From: an uncultured Lachnospiraceae bacterium
Lineage (GTDB): Bacteria > Bacillota > Clostridia > Lachnospirales > Lachnospiraceae
DNA length: 64,000 bases
Reading direction: 5' to 3'
Assembly: GCA_900546495.1 (NCBI GenBank)
Contig: URDN01000005.1
Location: forward strand, 1-64,000
Positions within the stretch are counted from its first letter, which is position 1. Every line of letters starts with the position of its first letter. Positions 1-5,979 of this stretch are shown in pieces. A program made the position numbers and the translations under genes. Under the pieces are notes generated by a model, which had not been told where the DNA came from, did not search any database, and saw only the letters and a list, made by a program, of their open reading frames with translations.

Positions 1-94
1 TATAGAAACTTATTAACCTAGTAGTCTTGATTGACTACATCATTATTATACTAGGAGAAATAAATATATGGGATTTTCGGATATACATCCCAAA

Positions 95-165
95 CTAGGG
101 TAATCGGAATCGAACCGATGACCACGGAGTCAAAATCCGTTGCGCTACCACTGCGCCATACCCCA
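95..165 (-). tRNA. tRNA-Gln (anticodon TTG)
   Basis: A full cloverleaf reads on the minus strand. The acceptor arms TGGGGTA and TACCCTA pair with one G-T wobble, the D arm is GCGCAGTGGTAGCGC, the anticodon loop is TTTTGAC and the T arm contains GGTTCGATTCC. The anticodon TTG reads CAA (Gln). The 3' end is not followed by CCA (GTTTGG follows), so CCA would have to be added after transcription. It sits directly beside a row of phage-like small genes, so it could be phage-borne or a chromosomal landmark. Any element using its 3' end as an attachment site would lie to the left of the window. Confidence 0.93.
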
Positions 166-330
166 CTAGCAAAACAATATGTATGCTGCATTAAATGCAG
201 AAATCAATGTCAAAGTTACCAACAAGAAAAATCCATTGTTTTTTTCGTTAGAATCGCTTGCTACTCCGGCACCAATTAGCATCAGCAGACAAATTACTAT
301 GTTTGCAATAATCAAAAAGCATCTAAGCAT
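166..330 (-). CDS. small two-helix membrane protein
   Basis: This encodes 54 residues with two hydrophobic stretches, about residues 4-20 and 34-52, separated by a polar loop containing DSNEKNN. The ATG at 330 is chosen because GGGAGA lies about nine bases upstream; an in-frame GTG at 354 has no such site. The stop codon touches the first base of the tRNA, so gene and tRNA are packed without a gap. I do not recognise the family. Two-helix mini-proteins of this size in phage-like clusters may be holin-like, but nothing here proves that. Confidence 0.55.
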   Translation of the reverse strand: MLRCFLIIANIVICLLMLIGAGVASDSNEKNNGFFLLVTLTLISAFNAAYILFC

Positions 331-358
331 CGTTTCTACTCTCCCATTTTCCACATAC

Positions 359-478
359 TTACGGATATCTTATGCAACCAAGATAATAGCAACAGCTATC
401 ATTCGCGCACACCCAATCATCAAAATCTGTTTTTCTTGCAAACCTGCAATTATAACAATTTCTTTCACCATCTGCCAT
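359..478 (-). CDS. Cys-rich micro-protein (39 aa)
   Basis: An ATG at 478 follows GGAGG with nine bases of spacing and opens a 39-codon frame with six cysteines, including a CYNC pair near residue 8 and a later DSCCYYLGC stretch, ending in TAA at 359. It overlaps the 3' end of the upstream gene by 14 bases and uses a ribosome site inside it, typical of translational coupling. The spacing of the cysteines suggests a small zinc-binding knuckle. The family is not recognised. It resembles the Cys-pair micro-proteins at 790 and 5296 in style, not in sequence. Confidence 0.6.
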   Translation of the reverse strand: MADGERNCYNCRFARKTDFDDWVCANDSCCYYLGCIRYP

Positions 479-803
479 TTTTGAAGTCCTCCATCTCTTT
501 TGCGCTCATTCCTACAATTCCCGCTGAACCGTCAGAATCTGTATGTTTGAAAAACTCACCGTTCTGCGGCCACATGTAGCGGAACATCGCATAATTTGCC
601 AAATCCAGAAGATACTCTGTGTTCTTTGTCTCTTTGAACTTCTCAAGACATTTTTCAATGCATCCCAGAGCGTCTACGTTGCCCGTAGAGAAGTTTTTGC
701 TTGCCTTTCCATATTTGTAATAAGACTGGCAAACAAGTGCTTTTCTTTTGTCATCAAACGTTTTTGAATAATCCGTCTTTAGTATTCCATCAGTCACCGA
801 CAT
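465..803 (-). CDS. phage-type hypothetical protein (112 aa)
   Basis: This is a 112-residue soluble protein whose C-terminal half (LLDLANYAMFRYMWPQ, then a TDSD motif) resembles a conserved phage protein often found next to MazG-like pyrophosphohydrolases; that comparison is from memory. GGAGG lies nine bases before the ATG at 803. The start overlaps the stop of the small gene at 790-963, so the genes from 1435 down to 166 probably form one transcript. No catalytic motif can be named. The composition is ordinary and no transmembrane segment is visible. Confidence 0.7.
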   Translation of the reverse strand: MSVTDGILKTDYSKTFDDKRKALVCQSYYKYGKASKNFSTGNVDALGCIEKCLEKFKETKNTEYLLDLANYAMFRYMWPQNGEFFKHTDSDGSAGIVGMSAKEMEDFKNGRW

Positions 804-963
804 TTTCTCTATCCTCCCGGTGTTTTATCTGGCAGGCAACCATTTGACGGATATTTGACCGTTCTACGTTGATTCCATGCCCTTGTCTGCACAGCTCACA
901 TGTCAGAATCAATCCGCACTGTGAACATTCATCAGTTATTCTTCTTCCGGCTAATGTTACCAT
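790..963 (-). CDS. Cys-pair micro-protein (57 aa)
   Basis: A frame starting ATG at 963 has AAAGGAGA six bases upstream and runs 57 codons to a TGA at 790. It carries two pairs of cysteines, CSQC near residue 13 and CELC near residue 22, followed by a basic region, which looks like a small zinc ribbon. Its ATG overlaps the TGA of the MazG-like gene (TGATG) and its own stop lies inside the start of the next gene, so all three are translationally coupled. The function is unknown; a nucleic-acid-binding role is only a guess from the Cys pairs and basic tail. Confidence 0.65.
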   Translation of the reverse strand: MVTLAGRRITDECSQCGLILTCELCRQGHGINVERSNIRQMVACQIKHREDRENVGD

Positions 964-1304
964 CAGATATCTCCTTTTTTGCGATGCTGTGATTTTTCTG
1001 AATCAAATCCATCCGGGTAACGCTCCCACAGTTTTTTATTGTTCGTAATTGCAATTTCCTCAAGTGTGGTTCCTAAAGATTCAGCTATCAGTGCCAGATA
1101 GTACAGAACATCGCCGCACTCTTTTATGTAATGCTCACGGTCAAATGGATGCCCCTGGAACAGTTCTTTTTTTGTCAGATCTACCATTTCGCCAGATTCA
1201 CCGGCTGCACCTAAAATGCCATTCAGCAACATGTTTTCGTTATTCGCCTTGCAGATATCACTAGCTGTTCTCATTACTCCTGTTTGGTATTCGTTAAATG
1301 TCAT
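963..1304 (-). CDS. MazG-like nucleotide pyrophosphohydrolase
   Basis: This is a 113-residue all-alpha NTP pyrophosphohydrolase of the MazG/MazG-like type, which hydrolyses (d)NTPs to monophosphates and pyrophosphate. The metal-binding pattern is visible as ESGE near residue 38 and ECGD near residue 66, matching the EXXE...EXXD signature, within GAAGESGEMVDL and GDVLYYLALIAESLG. The ATG at 1304 is preferred because GAGGTG lies at the right distance; an in-frame ATG at 1319 would leave no such site. Phages often carry such enzymes to adjust nucleotide or alarmone pools. It is followed by coupled small genes. Confidence 0.85.
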   Translation of the reverse strand: MTFNEYQTGVMRTASDICKANNENMLLNGILGAAGESGEMVDLTKKELFQGHPFDREHYIKECGDVLYYLALIAESLGTTLEEIAITNNKKLWERYPDGFDSEKSQHRKKGDI

Positions 1305-1315
1305 TTTCTTACACC

Positions 1316-1435
1316 TCATTTATTCATACACGATGTAGCAATTCTTATACCCATATCAATTGCTGCTACAATTAAAAACCATGTCGGTAAATTTAATGTC
1401 GCAAATAAGTAAAACATCAAAATGTCTATTAACAT
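1316..1435 (-). CDS. single-helix membrane micro-peptide (39 aa)
   Basis: The ATG at 1435 is preceded by AGGAGA and opens a 39-codon frame ending in TGA at 1316, eleven bases before the MazG-like start. Nearly the whole peptide is hydrophobic (about residues 2-32), consistent with one or two short membrane segments. It is the first gene of the run that leads down to the tRNA. The family is not recognised. Spacing and ribosome site argue for expression. Confidence 0.5.
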   Translation of the reverse strand: MLIDILMFYLFATLNLPTWFLIVAAIDMGIRIATSCMNK

Positions 1436-1732
1436 GTTATATCTCCTATCTGAAAAAGGTCTTTTTGTTTTTGTCGGAACTTTTTGGACTTAGTAGGGCG
1501 GTTTTTCGTGCCCTGTCAGACCCCCTCCCCCGTCTTGCGTCTCTTATCTGGGTAACCAATTCTAAATTGTGCGATATTCAAAAACAATTCATACAATTCT
1601 CTTTTATTCCGTTCAACTATTCGCAAAATTCTTAAATTAGCGAATAGTTGCAAATAGTCCCGAACCCGCAACCCCTTGTATTTACTGGGTTTCTGAATTG
1701 TGTATGATTTCACACAATTCAAAGCGTTGTTG
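1436..1732 (-). other. intergenic region with three palindromes
   Basis: A weak frame (1516-1722, TTG start, no ribosome site) runs through here but I do not call it as a gene. The stretch contains an 11-bp perfect inverted repeat (arms 1614-1624 and 1640-1650, CAACTATTCGC), a 9-bp one (1695-1703 and 1712-1720, GAATTGTGT) and a C5TC5 run at 1521-1531. A related 9-bp palindrome lies just inside the neighbouring gene at 1752-1776. Confidence 0.5.
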
Positions 1733-1776
1733 CTATTGGTTATTCTCTTCTAATTGTGCGTGATTGTCGCACAATT
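1695..1776. promoter_or_regulatory. paired palindromic sites AATTGTG...CACAATT
   Basis: Two inverted repeats share the outer arms AATTGTG/CACAATT and the inner TGATT. One lies at 1695-1720 and the other at 1752-1776, about 57 bases apart. The second falls in the last codons of the HTH gene at 1733-2338. Two matched palindromes at this spacing look like operators for a dimeric repressor, possibly the HTH protein itself; this is inference. Confidence 0.45.
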
Positions 1777-2338
1777 CAACGGGTTTTGTCTGCCCAAGAA
1801 TTGGCAACTCTTCGACTTCTTGTGCCCTTGGCTGTGTGTCTGCCTGTACTGGAGCGGTCTCTGCCATGCCGTCAACAGCTTTACAGAGAAATATATAGCC
1901 AACATTCCCGGCGGCTGCGCCTTTATAGCGTCCAAGCTTACATTCTTCTTGCCATTTTTTGACCGTGTCGGGACGGAACAGACTTAATTTTTCACAATAA
2001 TCATCTTTCCTGTATTCCCCATTAATCCATGAATAGAGTGTATCTCTTGATATGCCAATTAGTATTGCATACTCTTCTATGGTTGGCTTTTGGTTATACT
2101 TGTATACAAGATCTGTGTATATTTCCCATATGTCATTTAATAAGTCTATATCTCCATACATAGACTTATTTTTGTAAAATCCCATATTACGATTTATATA
2201 CTTTATCATCCCGGTAAATTGGCTAGAGTTTTGTTTGTACAATTCGCCTGTATCTCTTAGGCTGCTTTCGTATTCATCCGCATACATGTATATGTCACTT
2301 GTATATACTTCTGCATTTCCTGCCTTTACTATGTTCAT
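1733..2338 (-). CDS. HTH domain protein of phage type
   Basis: This is a 201-residue soluble protein. Residues about 84-112 read as a helix-turn-helix (PTIEEYAILIGISRDTLYSW) of the sort seen in phage regulatory and small-terminase-like proteins. The N-terminal 80 residues are polar and Tyr-rich. The C-terminal 40 residues are low-complexity and rich in Gln, Pro and Glu. A short purine-rich site precedes the ATG at 2338. A terminase small subunit is one possibility but no large subunit is nearby, so I call only DNA binding. The two palindromes at its 3' end could be its targets. Confidence 0.6.
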   Translation of the reverse strand: MNIVKAGNAEVYTSDIYMYADEYESSLRDTGELYKQNSSQFTGMIKYINRNMGFYKNKSMYGDIDLLNDIWEIYTDLVYKYNQKPTIEEYAILIGISRDTLYSWINGEYRKDDYCEKLSLFRPDTVKKWQEECKLGRYKGAAAGNVGYIFLCKAVDGMAETAPVQADTQPRAQEVEELPILGQTKPVELCDNHAQLEENNQ

Positions 2339-2363
2339 GGTCTCTCGCCGCCTTTCCCTGGAT

Positions 2364-2404
2364 AAATAAAAAACGCCCGCAGATCTGTGAAAGACCTGTG
2401 AGCG
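2364..2404 (-). terminator. intrinsic terminator
   Basis: On the minus strand a 13-bp stem with one mismatch and two wobbles (arms CGCTCACAGGTCT and AGATCTGCGGGCG, loop TTCAC) is followed by TTTTTT. It would end transcription coming from above 2404 just before the HTH gene. No clear gene lies immediately upstream (see 2405-3091). Confidence 0.75.
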
Positions 2405-3091
2405 AATAGTTACTTTTTTGCCGTCCCTGCTCTTTTCGTTTCCCCGCCAATGCTTTCTCCATAATCGGCAGCCTGGAGCACTCTAACGGGGGCCACTTGA
2501 ATTTGTCTGAAATCAAGATAGCATTTATTTTTTAAACTGTCAATAACTTTTTACTATCACTACTCTGAGTATTATTGTATACAATATACGCGCCTATTAT
2601 AAATATATATAATATAAATATAATCCCATTGTTTAATATAAAATAATAAAAAAAACAGGGTTAATAGATAAAATATACTGTGTAGGAATAGGGGGTTAAA
2701 AGATAGGTATTGGATAAGATAGGGGTGTGGGGGAAGAAAAGGAAAAGGAAAGATATTGGGGAAAGGGGTATAAAAATTTGCACTGGATACAATTTGTATA
2801 CATGTTGGATACATTCACGATTTGTTTTACAAAACGCGCATTTTCGTTCTCAAAGTATTTATTTTCAACCACTATTTTTCCAATTTTAACGCAAAAATTT
2901 ATACACTTACCCGGGAGTGTCTATTAGTGTTTCCGCTGGTGTATCCGTCAGTGTGTCCGACCGTGTACCACATAAAAATATAATAGATTCGCAAAGTCGC
3001 ACAAATAAAGGCTTTGAGCGTGTTCGACAGGTGTACCGGTTTCAGTTCGCTTTTTGTTCGCAATCTGTTTCATGCGGTATGATCTGGGCAG
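2405..3091. other. long AT-rich non-coding stretch with 12-bp iteron-like array
   Basis: I see no convincing gene. Positions 2405-2516 (minus strand) keep an open frame containing MEKALAGKRKEQGRQK, which may be a fragment of a ParB/methylase-like phage protein. From 2520 to 2910 the DNA is very AT-rich, with a polypurine run at about 2727-2770. At 2927-2974 a 12-bp unit GTGTNTCCGNNN is repeated about four times in register. Confidence 0.5.
2917..2974 (+). repeat. 12-bp direct repeat array (iteron-like)
   Basis: GTGT recurs at 2917, 2927, 2939, 2951 and 2963; the last four are exactly 12 bases apart. The best units are GTGTTTCCGCTG, GTGTATCCGTCA and GTGTGTCCGACC. Read on the minus strand the unit encodes a four-residue repeat (YTVG, HTDG, YTSG, NTNR), like the repeats in some phage replisome organisers. 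It may be an origin or a relic of such a gene. Confidence 0.5.
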
Positions 3092-3118
3092 AAAAAAAGA
3101 CAGTCATTTCTGACCGCC
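3092..3118 (-). terminator. intrinsic terminator of the gene at 3125
   Basis: On the minus strand GGCGGTCA and TGACTGTC form an 8-bp stem with two wobbles around a GAAA tetraloop, followed by a run of seven T. It lies six bases after the stop codon of the small Cys protein. Confidence 0.8.
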
Positions 3119-3124
3119 TTAATT

Positions 3125-3307
3125 TTATTTTTTACAAACTGTACAGACGCTTGGCATGTCTGCCGTTACGTCTGTGCCCTCAAGATCATGCGACCCAGGA
3201 AAAGCATACATACAACCGGAACAGCCGTATTTCACAGCACCGGTGTAACATTCCTTGTAGCTCACTTCTGAGGTGAGTTTATATTTTTTCATTCCCTCTT
3301 TTGTCAT
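3125..3307 (-). CDS. Cys-rich small protein (60 aa)
   Basis: This is a 60-residue protein with five cysteines: one near residue 20, a CSGC pair near residue 29 and a CTVC pair at the end, a pattern consistent with a small zinc site. AAGGAGG lies seven bases before the ATG at 3307, and a terminator follows, so it is a single-gene transcript. Two copies of the TTAGTGCTTAA motif lie in its likely promoter (3361-3395), which suggests control by the adjacent ribbon-helix-helix protein. The family is not recognised and no enzyme motif is seen. Confidence 0.7.
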   Translation of the reverse strand: MTKEGMKKYKLTSEVSYKECYTGAVKYGCSGCMYAFPGSHDLEGTDVTADMPSVCTVCKK

Positions 3308-3360
3308 CTTTTTTCCTCCTTTTCTGTTGCTGATTTATTTGTTGAGATCATAATAGCACA

Positions 3361-3395
3361 TTAGTGCTTAAACGTCAATATATTTTAGTGCTTAA
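3361..3395. promoter_or_regulatory. RHH operator pair TTAGTGCTTAA
   Basis: Two identical 11-mers TTAGTGCTTAA lie at 3361-3371 and 3385-3395, 24 bases apart, upstream of the small Cys gene and just after the stop of the repressor gene. The same motif recurs three times on the other side of the repressor gene. The half-site spacing fits a dimeric ribbon-helix-helix protein; assignment is inference. Confidence 0.6.
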
Positions 3396-3397
3396 TT

Positions 3398-3598
3398 TTA
3401 TTTTTTCATTCTATCCATTTTGTCAAGTTCCGTAAGAATCAATTCACGCGTAAAAGAGCTTGCTTTTAATCCGTACGAATTAATTCTTTTAATAGTTCCT
3501 TGAGGTAAGATAACGTTTACTCTATCCTTATTTTTCATGCATTTTTTTACAGCTTCTCTGTTTTTTATTGCTTTTTCTTCTGCTGTCATTTTTGGCAT
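3398..3598 (-). CDS. ribbon-helix-helix (Arc-like) repressor
   Basis: This is a 66-residue basic protein. Residues about 25-62 show the Arc/MetJ pattern: a beta strand (RVNVILPQGTIKRI), then two helices (KASSFTRELILTELDKM). The N-terminal 24 residues are Lys-rich. AGGAGGG lies nine bases before the ATG at 3598. Five copies of TTAG[TC]GCTTAA flank this gene on both sides, so the product probably represses itself, the small gene at 3125 and the divergent gene at 3808. Arc-like proteins in phages and plasmids act as switch or copy-control repressors. Confidence 0.8.
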   Translation of the reverse strand: MPKMTAEEKAIKNREAVKKCMKNKDRVNVILPQGTIKRINSYGLKASSFTRELILTELDKMDRMKK

Positions 3599-3667
3599 AT
3601 TTTAAGACCCTCCTGCATATTGTTTTTCTATATTATATATTGAGCTTGCTTTAATTGTCAATATATT

Positions 3668-3751
3668 TTAGCGCTTAATAATTATGCACAAATTAAATAT
3701 ATTAGTTAGTGCTTAATTTTAGTTATTATGTCAATTGTAATTAGTGCTTAA
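3668..3751. promoter_or_regulatory. triple RHH operator in a divergent promoter
   Basis: TTAGCGCTTAA at 3668-3678 and TTAGTGCTTAA at 3706-3716 and 3741-3751 lie between the repressor gene (minus) and the gene at 3808 (plus), with start-to-start spacing of 38 and 35 bases. The first copy is a near-perfect palindrome. They match the pair at 3361-3395, giving five sites in 391 bases. Confidence 0.65.
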
Positions 3752-3807
3752 TTTCTATATAATAACATTATCAAATGAAACACGAAAACAGATCAGGAGG
3801 AAATAAT

Positions 3808-4197
3808 ATGAAAACTTTAAAAATCGAAAACGGAAAAATTTATCGCACAAGTATACTTTCAGAAAAAACAGATGTTTTTGAAATCTCTGATAAAATTCCT
3901 AAAAATTATTTTGTGTGGAATATCGGTAAAAATATGGGAACTGATAAATACATTCCAATATGTGAAGACTTACACCCGGAAGATAAAGACGACTACAGTA
4001 TTAATACGGCAACGCTTAAAGCTGTAAAGGTTACCCCGGAAGAATGTGAAAAATTAAGGAATTCCGCAAGCTGGGGGATAGGAAATCTTATACAAGCGCA
4101 AAAAGCCTTAAAAAGCAAACGACGCGGATATAACGCAGAGCAGAAAAGAAAACATGCAGAAATTACGATAGATATTTTCAAAAGACTTTGTGAATAG
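3808..4197 (+). CDS. hypothetical protein (129 aa)
   Basis: This encodes 129 residues from the ATG at 3808, chosen because AGGAGG lies seven bases before it; an in-frame ATG at 3775 lacks a site. The sequence is soluble and mixed alpha/beta, with a Lys/Arg-rich region near residues 100-115 (KSKRRGYNAEQKRKHAE) and a helical C terminus. I do not recognise the family. It is the first gene of a plus-strand run and is preceded by three RHH operator motifs, so it is probably repressed by the product of 3398-3598. Confidence 0.65.
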   Translation: MKTLKIENGKIYRTSILSEKTDVFEISDKIPKNYFVWNIGKNMGTDKYIPICEDLHPEDKDDYSINTATLKAVKVTPEECEKLRNSASWGIGNLIQAQKALKSKRRGYNAEQKRKHAEITIDIFKRLCE

Positions 4198-4281
4198 TCG
4201 AAACCGCCACCCGGCGGTCTGCAGGAACTGCCCCACCTGCACCGATGAGACAGGGCACACAACGAAAGGATGGTTGATATT

Positions 4282-4536
4282 ATGATGAATGAAACAGTGA
4301 ATGAAAAAGAAGCAAGAATATTTAATTTTTATAAGAAGGATTTAGAAAAACTAGGAAAAGAGCACGGACAAATAAGAATGATTTGTATTGAATATGCTTG
4401 TAGTTTTCCAAAAATTAACCCTTTTAAAATGGCTAAGACCTTAAAAGATGAAGGATATAATATACTTTTTGATGACTCTAGCATAAGCATAGCAGAGAAC
4501 GAGAAGAAAAGGCGAAAAGTTGAAAAAATTGCATAA
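4282..4536 (+). CDS. hypothetical protein (84 aa)
   Basis: The reading frame gives 84 residues from ATG at 4282 (AGGATGG upstream). It is helical and charged, with a conserved-looking middle (IEYACSFPKINPFKMAKTLKDEGYNILFDD) and a Lys-rich tail. The function is unknown. A 73-base spacer with GC-rich inverted segments separates it from the gene before. Its stop codon lies three bases before a tRNA-like minihelix, so the transcript would carry that structure in its 3' region. Confidence 0.6.
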   Translation: MMNETVNEKEARIFNFYKKDLEKLGKEHGQIRMICIEYACSFPKINPFKMAKTLKDEGYNILFDDSSISIAENEKKRRKVEKIA

Positions 4537-4538
4537 TT

Positions 4539-4579
4539 AGCAAGGTTGGCACTTCCGGGGTTCGATTCCCCGGCTTGCT
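4539..4579 (+). ncRNA. tRNA-like minihelix (acceptor stem plus T arm)
   Basis: AGCAAG (4539-4544) pairs with CTTGCT (4574-4579). Between them lies a perfect T-arm, stem CCGGGG/CCCCGG around the invariant loop TTCGATT (4555-4573). There is no room for D or anticodon arms, only ten linker bases. This is either a tRNA reduced by internal deletion or a true tRNA mimic inside a messenger. A second T-arm-like sequence (CCGG TTCGATT CCGG) lies at 4880-4894. Confidence 0.5.
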
Positions 4580-4623
4580 TTACCCGGATACCGGGAAATT
4601 TTGAAAATGTGGAGGAAATGGAA

Positions 4624-4833
4624 ATGAAAAAAACAAATATCGATATGTGGTACGGAGACAAGCCGGAACAGGTGACAGGATTAGACATATATTTTAATGA
4701 TTTAGGCTGTTTTTATTCCGGCAATCTTCGCATTTTTGGGAAAATTGTTGGTGATTATTACGCCGACAGCGTGCAAGACATAGAAAAAGCATTTCCACAC
4801 CTTGCGAAAGATATTGAAAACTGTTTGAATTAG
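4624..4833 (+). CDS. small conserved hypothetical protein (69 aa)
   Basis: This encodes 69 residues starting at 4624, where GGAGG lies eight bases before ATG; the longer open frame upstream would translate the tRNA-like structure and is rejected. The protein reads as a compact domain (WYGDKPEQVTGLDIYFNDLG..., then GKIVGDYYADSVQDIEKAFP) that I associate, from memory only, with small hypothetical proteins of gut Firmicutes mobile elements. Its stop codon overlaps a strong intrinsic terminator, so it ends the plus-strand run that starts at 3808. Confidence 0.65.
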   Translation: MKKTNIDMWYGDKPEQVTGLDIYFNDLGCFYSGNLRIFGKIVGDYYADSVQDIEKAFPHLAKDIENCLN

Positions 4834-4854
4834 CCGGATTTATTCCGGCTTTTT
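4832..4854 (+). terminator. intrinsic terminator
   Basis: AGCCGG (4832-4837) pairs with CCGGCT (4845-4850) around ATTTATT and is followed by TTTTT. The stem overlaps the TAG stop of the preceding gene. Confidence 0.85.
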
Positions 4855-5295
4855 GTCGTGCCGTCAATGGTTATTTTGCCCGGTTCGATTCCGGCGGGCG
4901 GTCTTTTTGGCATCCCGTGGCTATATGCTGCACGGTGAATTTTTGGCGTGTTTATGCGTTCCGCAGCTGTCAGCGGTAAAAAATGGCGGTTCGTGTGCGT
5001 TTCTGCATCCGGCACACGGTTAGAAAAAAGATCAGATGCAGCGCAGCGGCGACCGCGTTAGAATCGCACCGGCTCAAGACAAGCAATGCTGTTTATAATT
5101 GTGCTTGCGTTTGGTGCTGGCGTGCCACCAAATAAAAACAGATCACGCCCGGAACGCTGACCGCATCCAGCAAAAATCAAAATAATAGCCGTTGCAAATT
5201 TCCCTTTTTGAAAAAACAACGGTTTATTTGTAGAACCTTGAAAAATAAATAAAAGTGGCTTTATTAAGTGCACAAAAAAAACAGGAGGTAAAAGC
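4855..5295 (+). other. non-coding stretch, GC-richer, with a T-arm-like motif
   Basis: I find no supported gene here. The segment 4860-5130 is richer in G and C than its surroundings and holds a second tRNA T-arm-like sequence at 4880-4894 but no matching acceptor stem. It may be a decayed gene or a structured leader of the small gene at 5296. Confidence 0.4.
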
Positions 5296-5475
5296 ATGTC
5301 AGAATTTAAAATTGAAAAATGCACGTTTTGCGGTGAAAAAGGCGCGCAGGTTATCCAGATCAGAAGCGGGCGCGAAGTTGTTCGGCAGTTTGTTCCGGCT
5401 GATTGCTTGCGCGATTTCTGCGCCCAGATTGGGGAGCCAGAACTGTATACAAAATACATTAGCTTGCCGGATTGA
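5296..5475 (+). CDS. Cys-pair micro-protein (59 aa)
   Basis: AGGAGG lies seven bases before the ATG at 5296, which opens 59 codons ending in TGA at 5473-5475. The product has a CTFC pair near residue 9 and two further cysteines near residues 37 and 42, a four-Cys layout that fits a small zinc finger, with a basic middle (IRSGREVVRQF). The family is not recognised. It is the last plus-strand gene before the strand switch to the block at 5824-9618. Confidence 0.65.
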   Translation: MSEFKIEKCTFCGEKGAQVIQIRSGREVVRQFVPADCLRDFCAQIGEPELYTKYISLPD

Positions 5476-5823
5476 CTCCGTCTTGCCTGTTAGGGTATAC
5501 TATTGACAACTAGATACGAACTGCAACGGCGGCGGCGCGTGACATGCGCGCCAGGTCGCTGAATTGTCAGAATTATTTCAAGTTGTCAGAAAATAACGAA
5601 TCCGTTTTAAAATCCAGTCAAAATCGTGACGAAATTTCAAGATTTGCCGATCTGGTTTTTCAGTCTGAAAATCGGTACCCCGGGGGGTATCAAAATCAAC
5701 TAGGACATTCCGCGTCACTTGTTATTTTGAAAAAAATTTCTGTGAAAATATCGCAAAAATCCAACCGAAAAATTGAAATTTGCAATTTTGAAATTCTTGC
5801 TCAAATTTCAGACCCAGGGGGGC
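5476..5823. other. strand-switch non-coding region
   Basis: A plus-strand open frame at 5544-5864 has no ribosome site and overlaps a better minus-strand gene, so I treat this stretch as non-coding. It holds a GC palindrome GGCGCG/CGCGCC (5534-5552), a CCCCGGGGGG run near 5680 and an AT-rich tract. Similar signals sit near packaging or origin sites of phages, but no terminase gene is beside it. Confidence 0.4.
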
Positions 5824-5979
5824 TTAAAATTTTGCTTGAAAATTTTCAACAGATTCCATCGTAAACAAAATTGCTTTGCTTGTGTATGTGCTTGCGCTCA
5901 GTTCTTCCAGTAGTCGCTCCCTTGTCATACCCGGATTTGTCTTGTGTATATATTCCAGTAGTTCATCAATTTTATTCAT
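5824..5979 (-). CDS. small HTH-like protein (51 aa)
   Basis: The ATG at 5979 overlaps the stop codon of the metallopeptidase gene (TAATG) and AGGAG lies eight bases upstream. The 51 residues (starting MNKIDELLEYIHKTNPGM) are helical and charged, with a pattern that could be a short helix-turn-helix (MTRERLLEELSAST). It is too short for most gene callers. Overlap with its neighbour indicates translational coupling and a shared job with the metallopeptidase; ImmA-type peptidases often pair with small DNA-binding proteins. Confidence 0.55.
   Translation of the reverse strand: MNKIDELLEYIHKTNPGMTRERLLEELSASTYTSKAILFTMESVENFQAKF

Noticed and set aside
1516..1722. 68-codon minus-strand frame
   Set aside because: The TTG start has no ribosome site and the frame covers two strong palindromes; I treat it as non-coding though a small gene cannot be excluded.
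2572..2814. 80-codon minus-strand frame in AT-rich DNA
   Set aside because: Composition is Phe/Leu/Tyr/Ile-rich simply because the opposite strand is a purine tract; no ribosome site.
2917..2974. CRISPR-like array
   Set aside because: Units are only 12 bp and have no spacers.
5544..5864. 106-codon plus-strand frame
   Set aside because: No ribosome site, and it overlaps the better supported minus-strand gene at 5824-5979.
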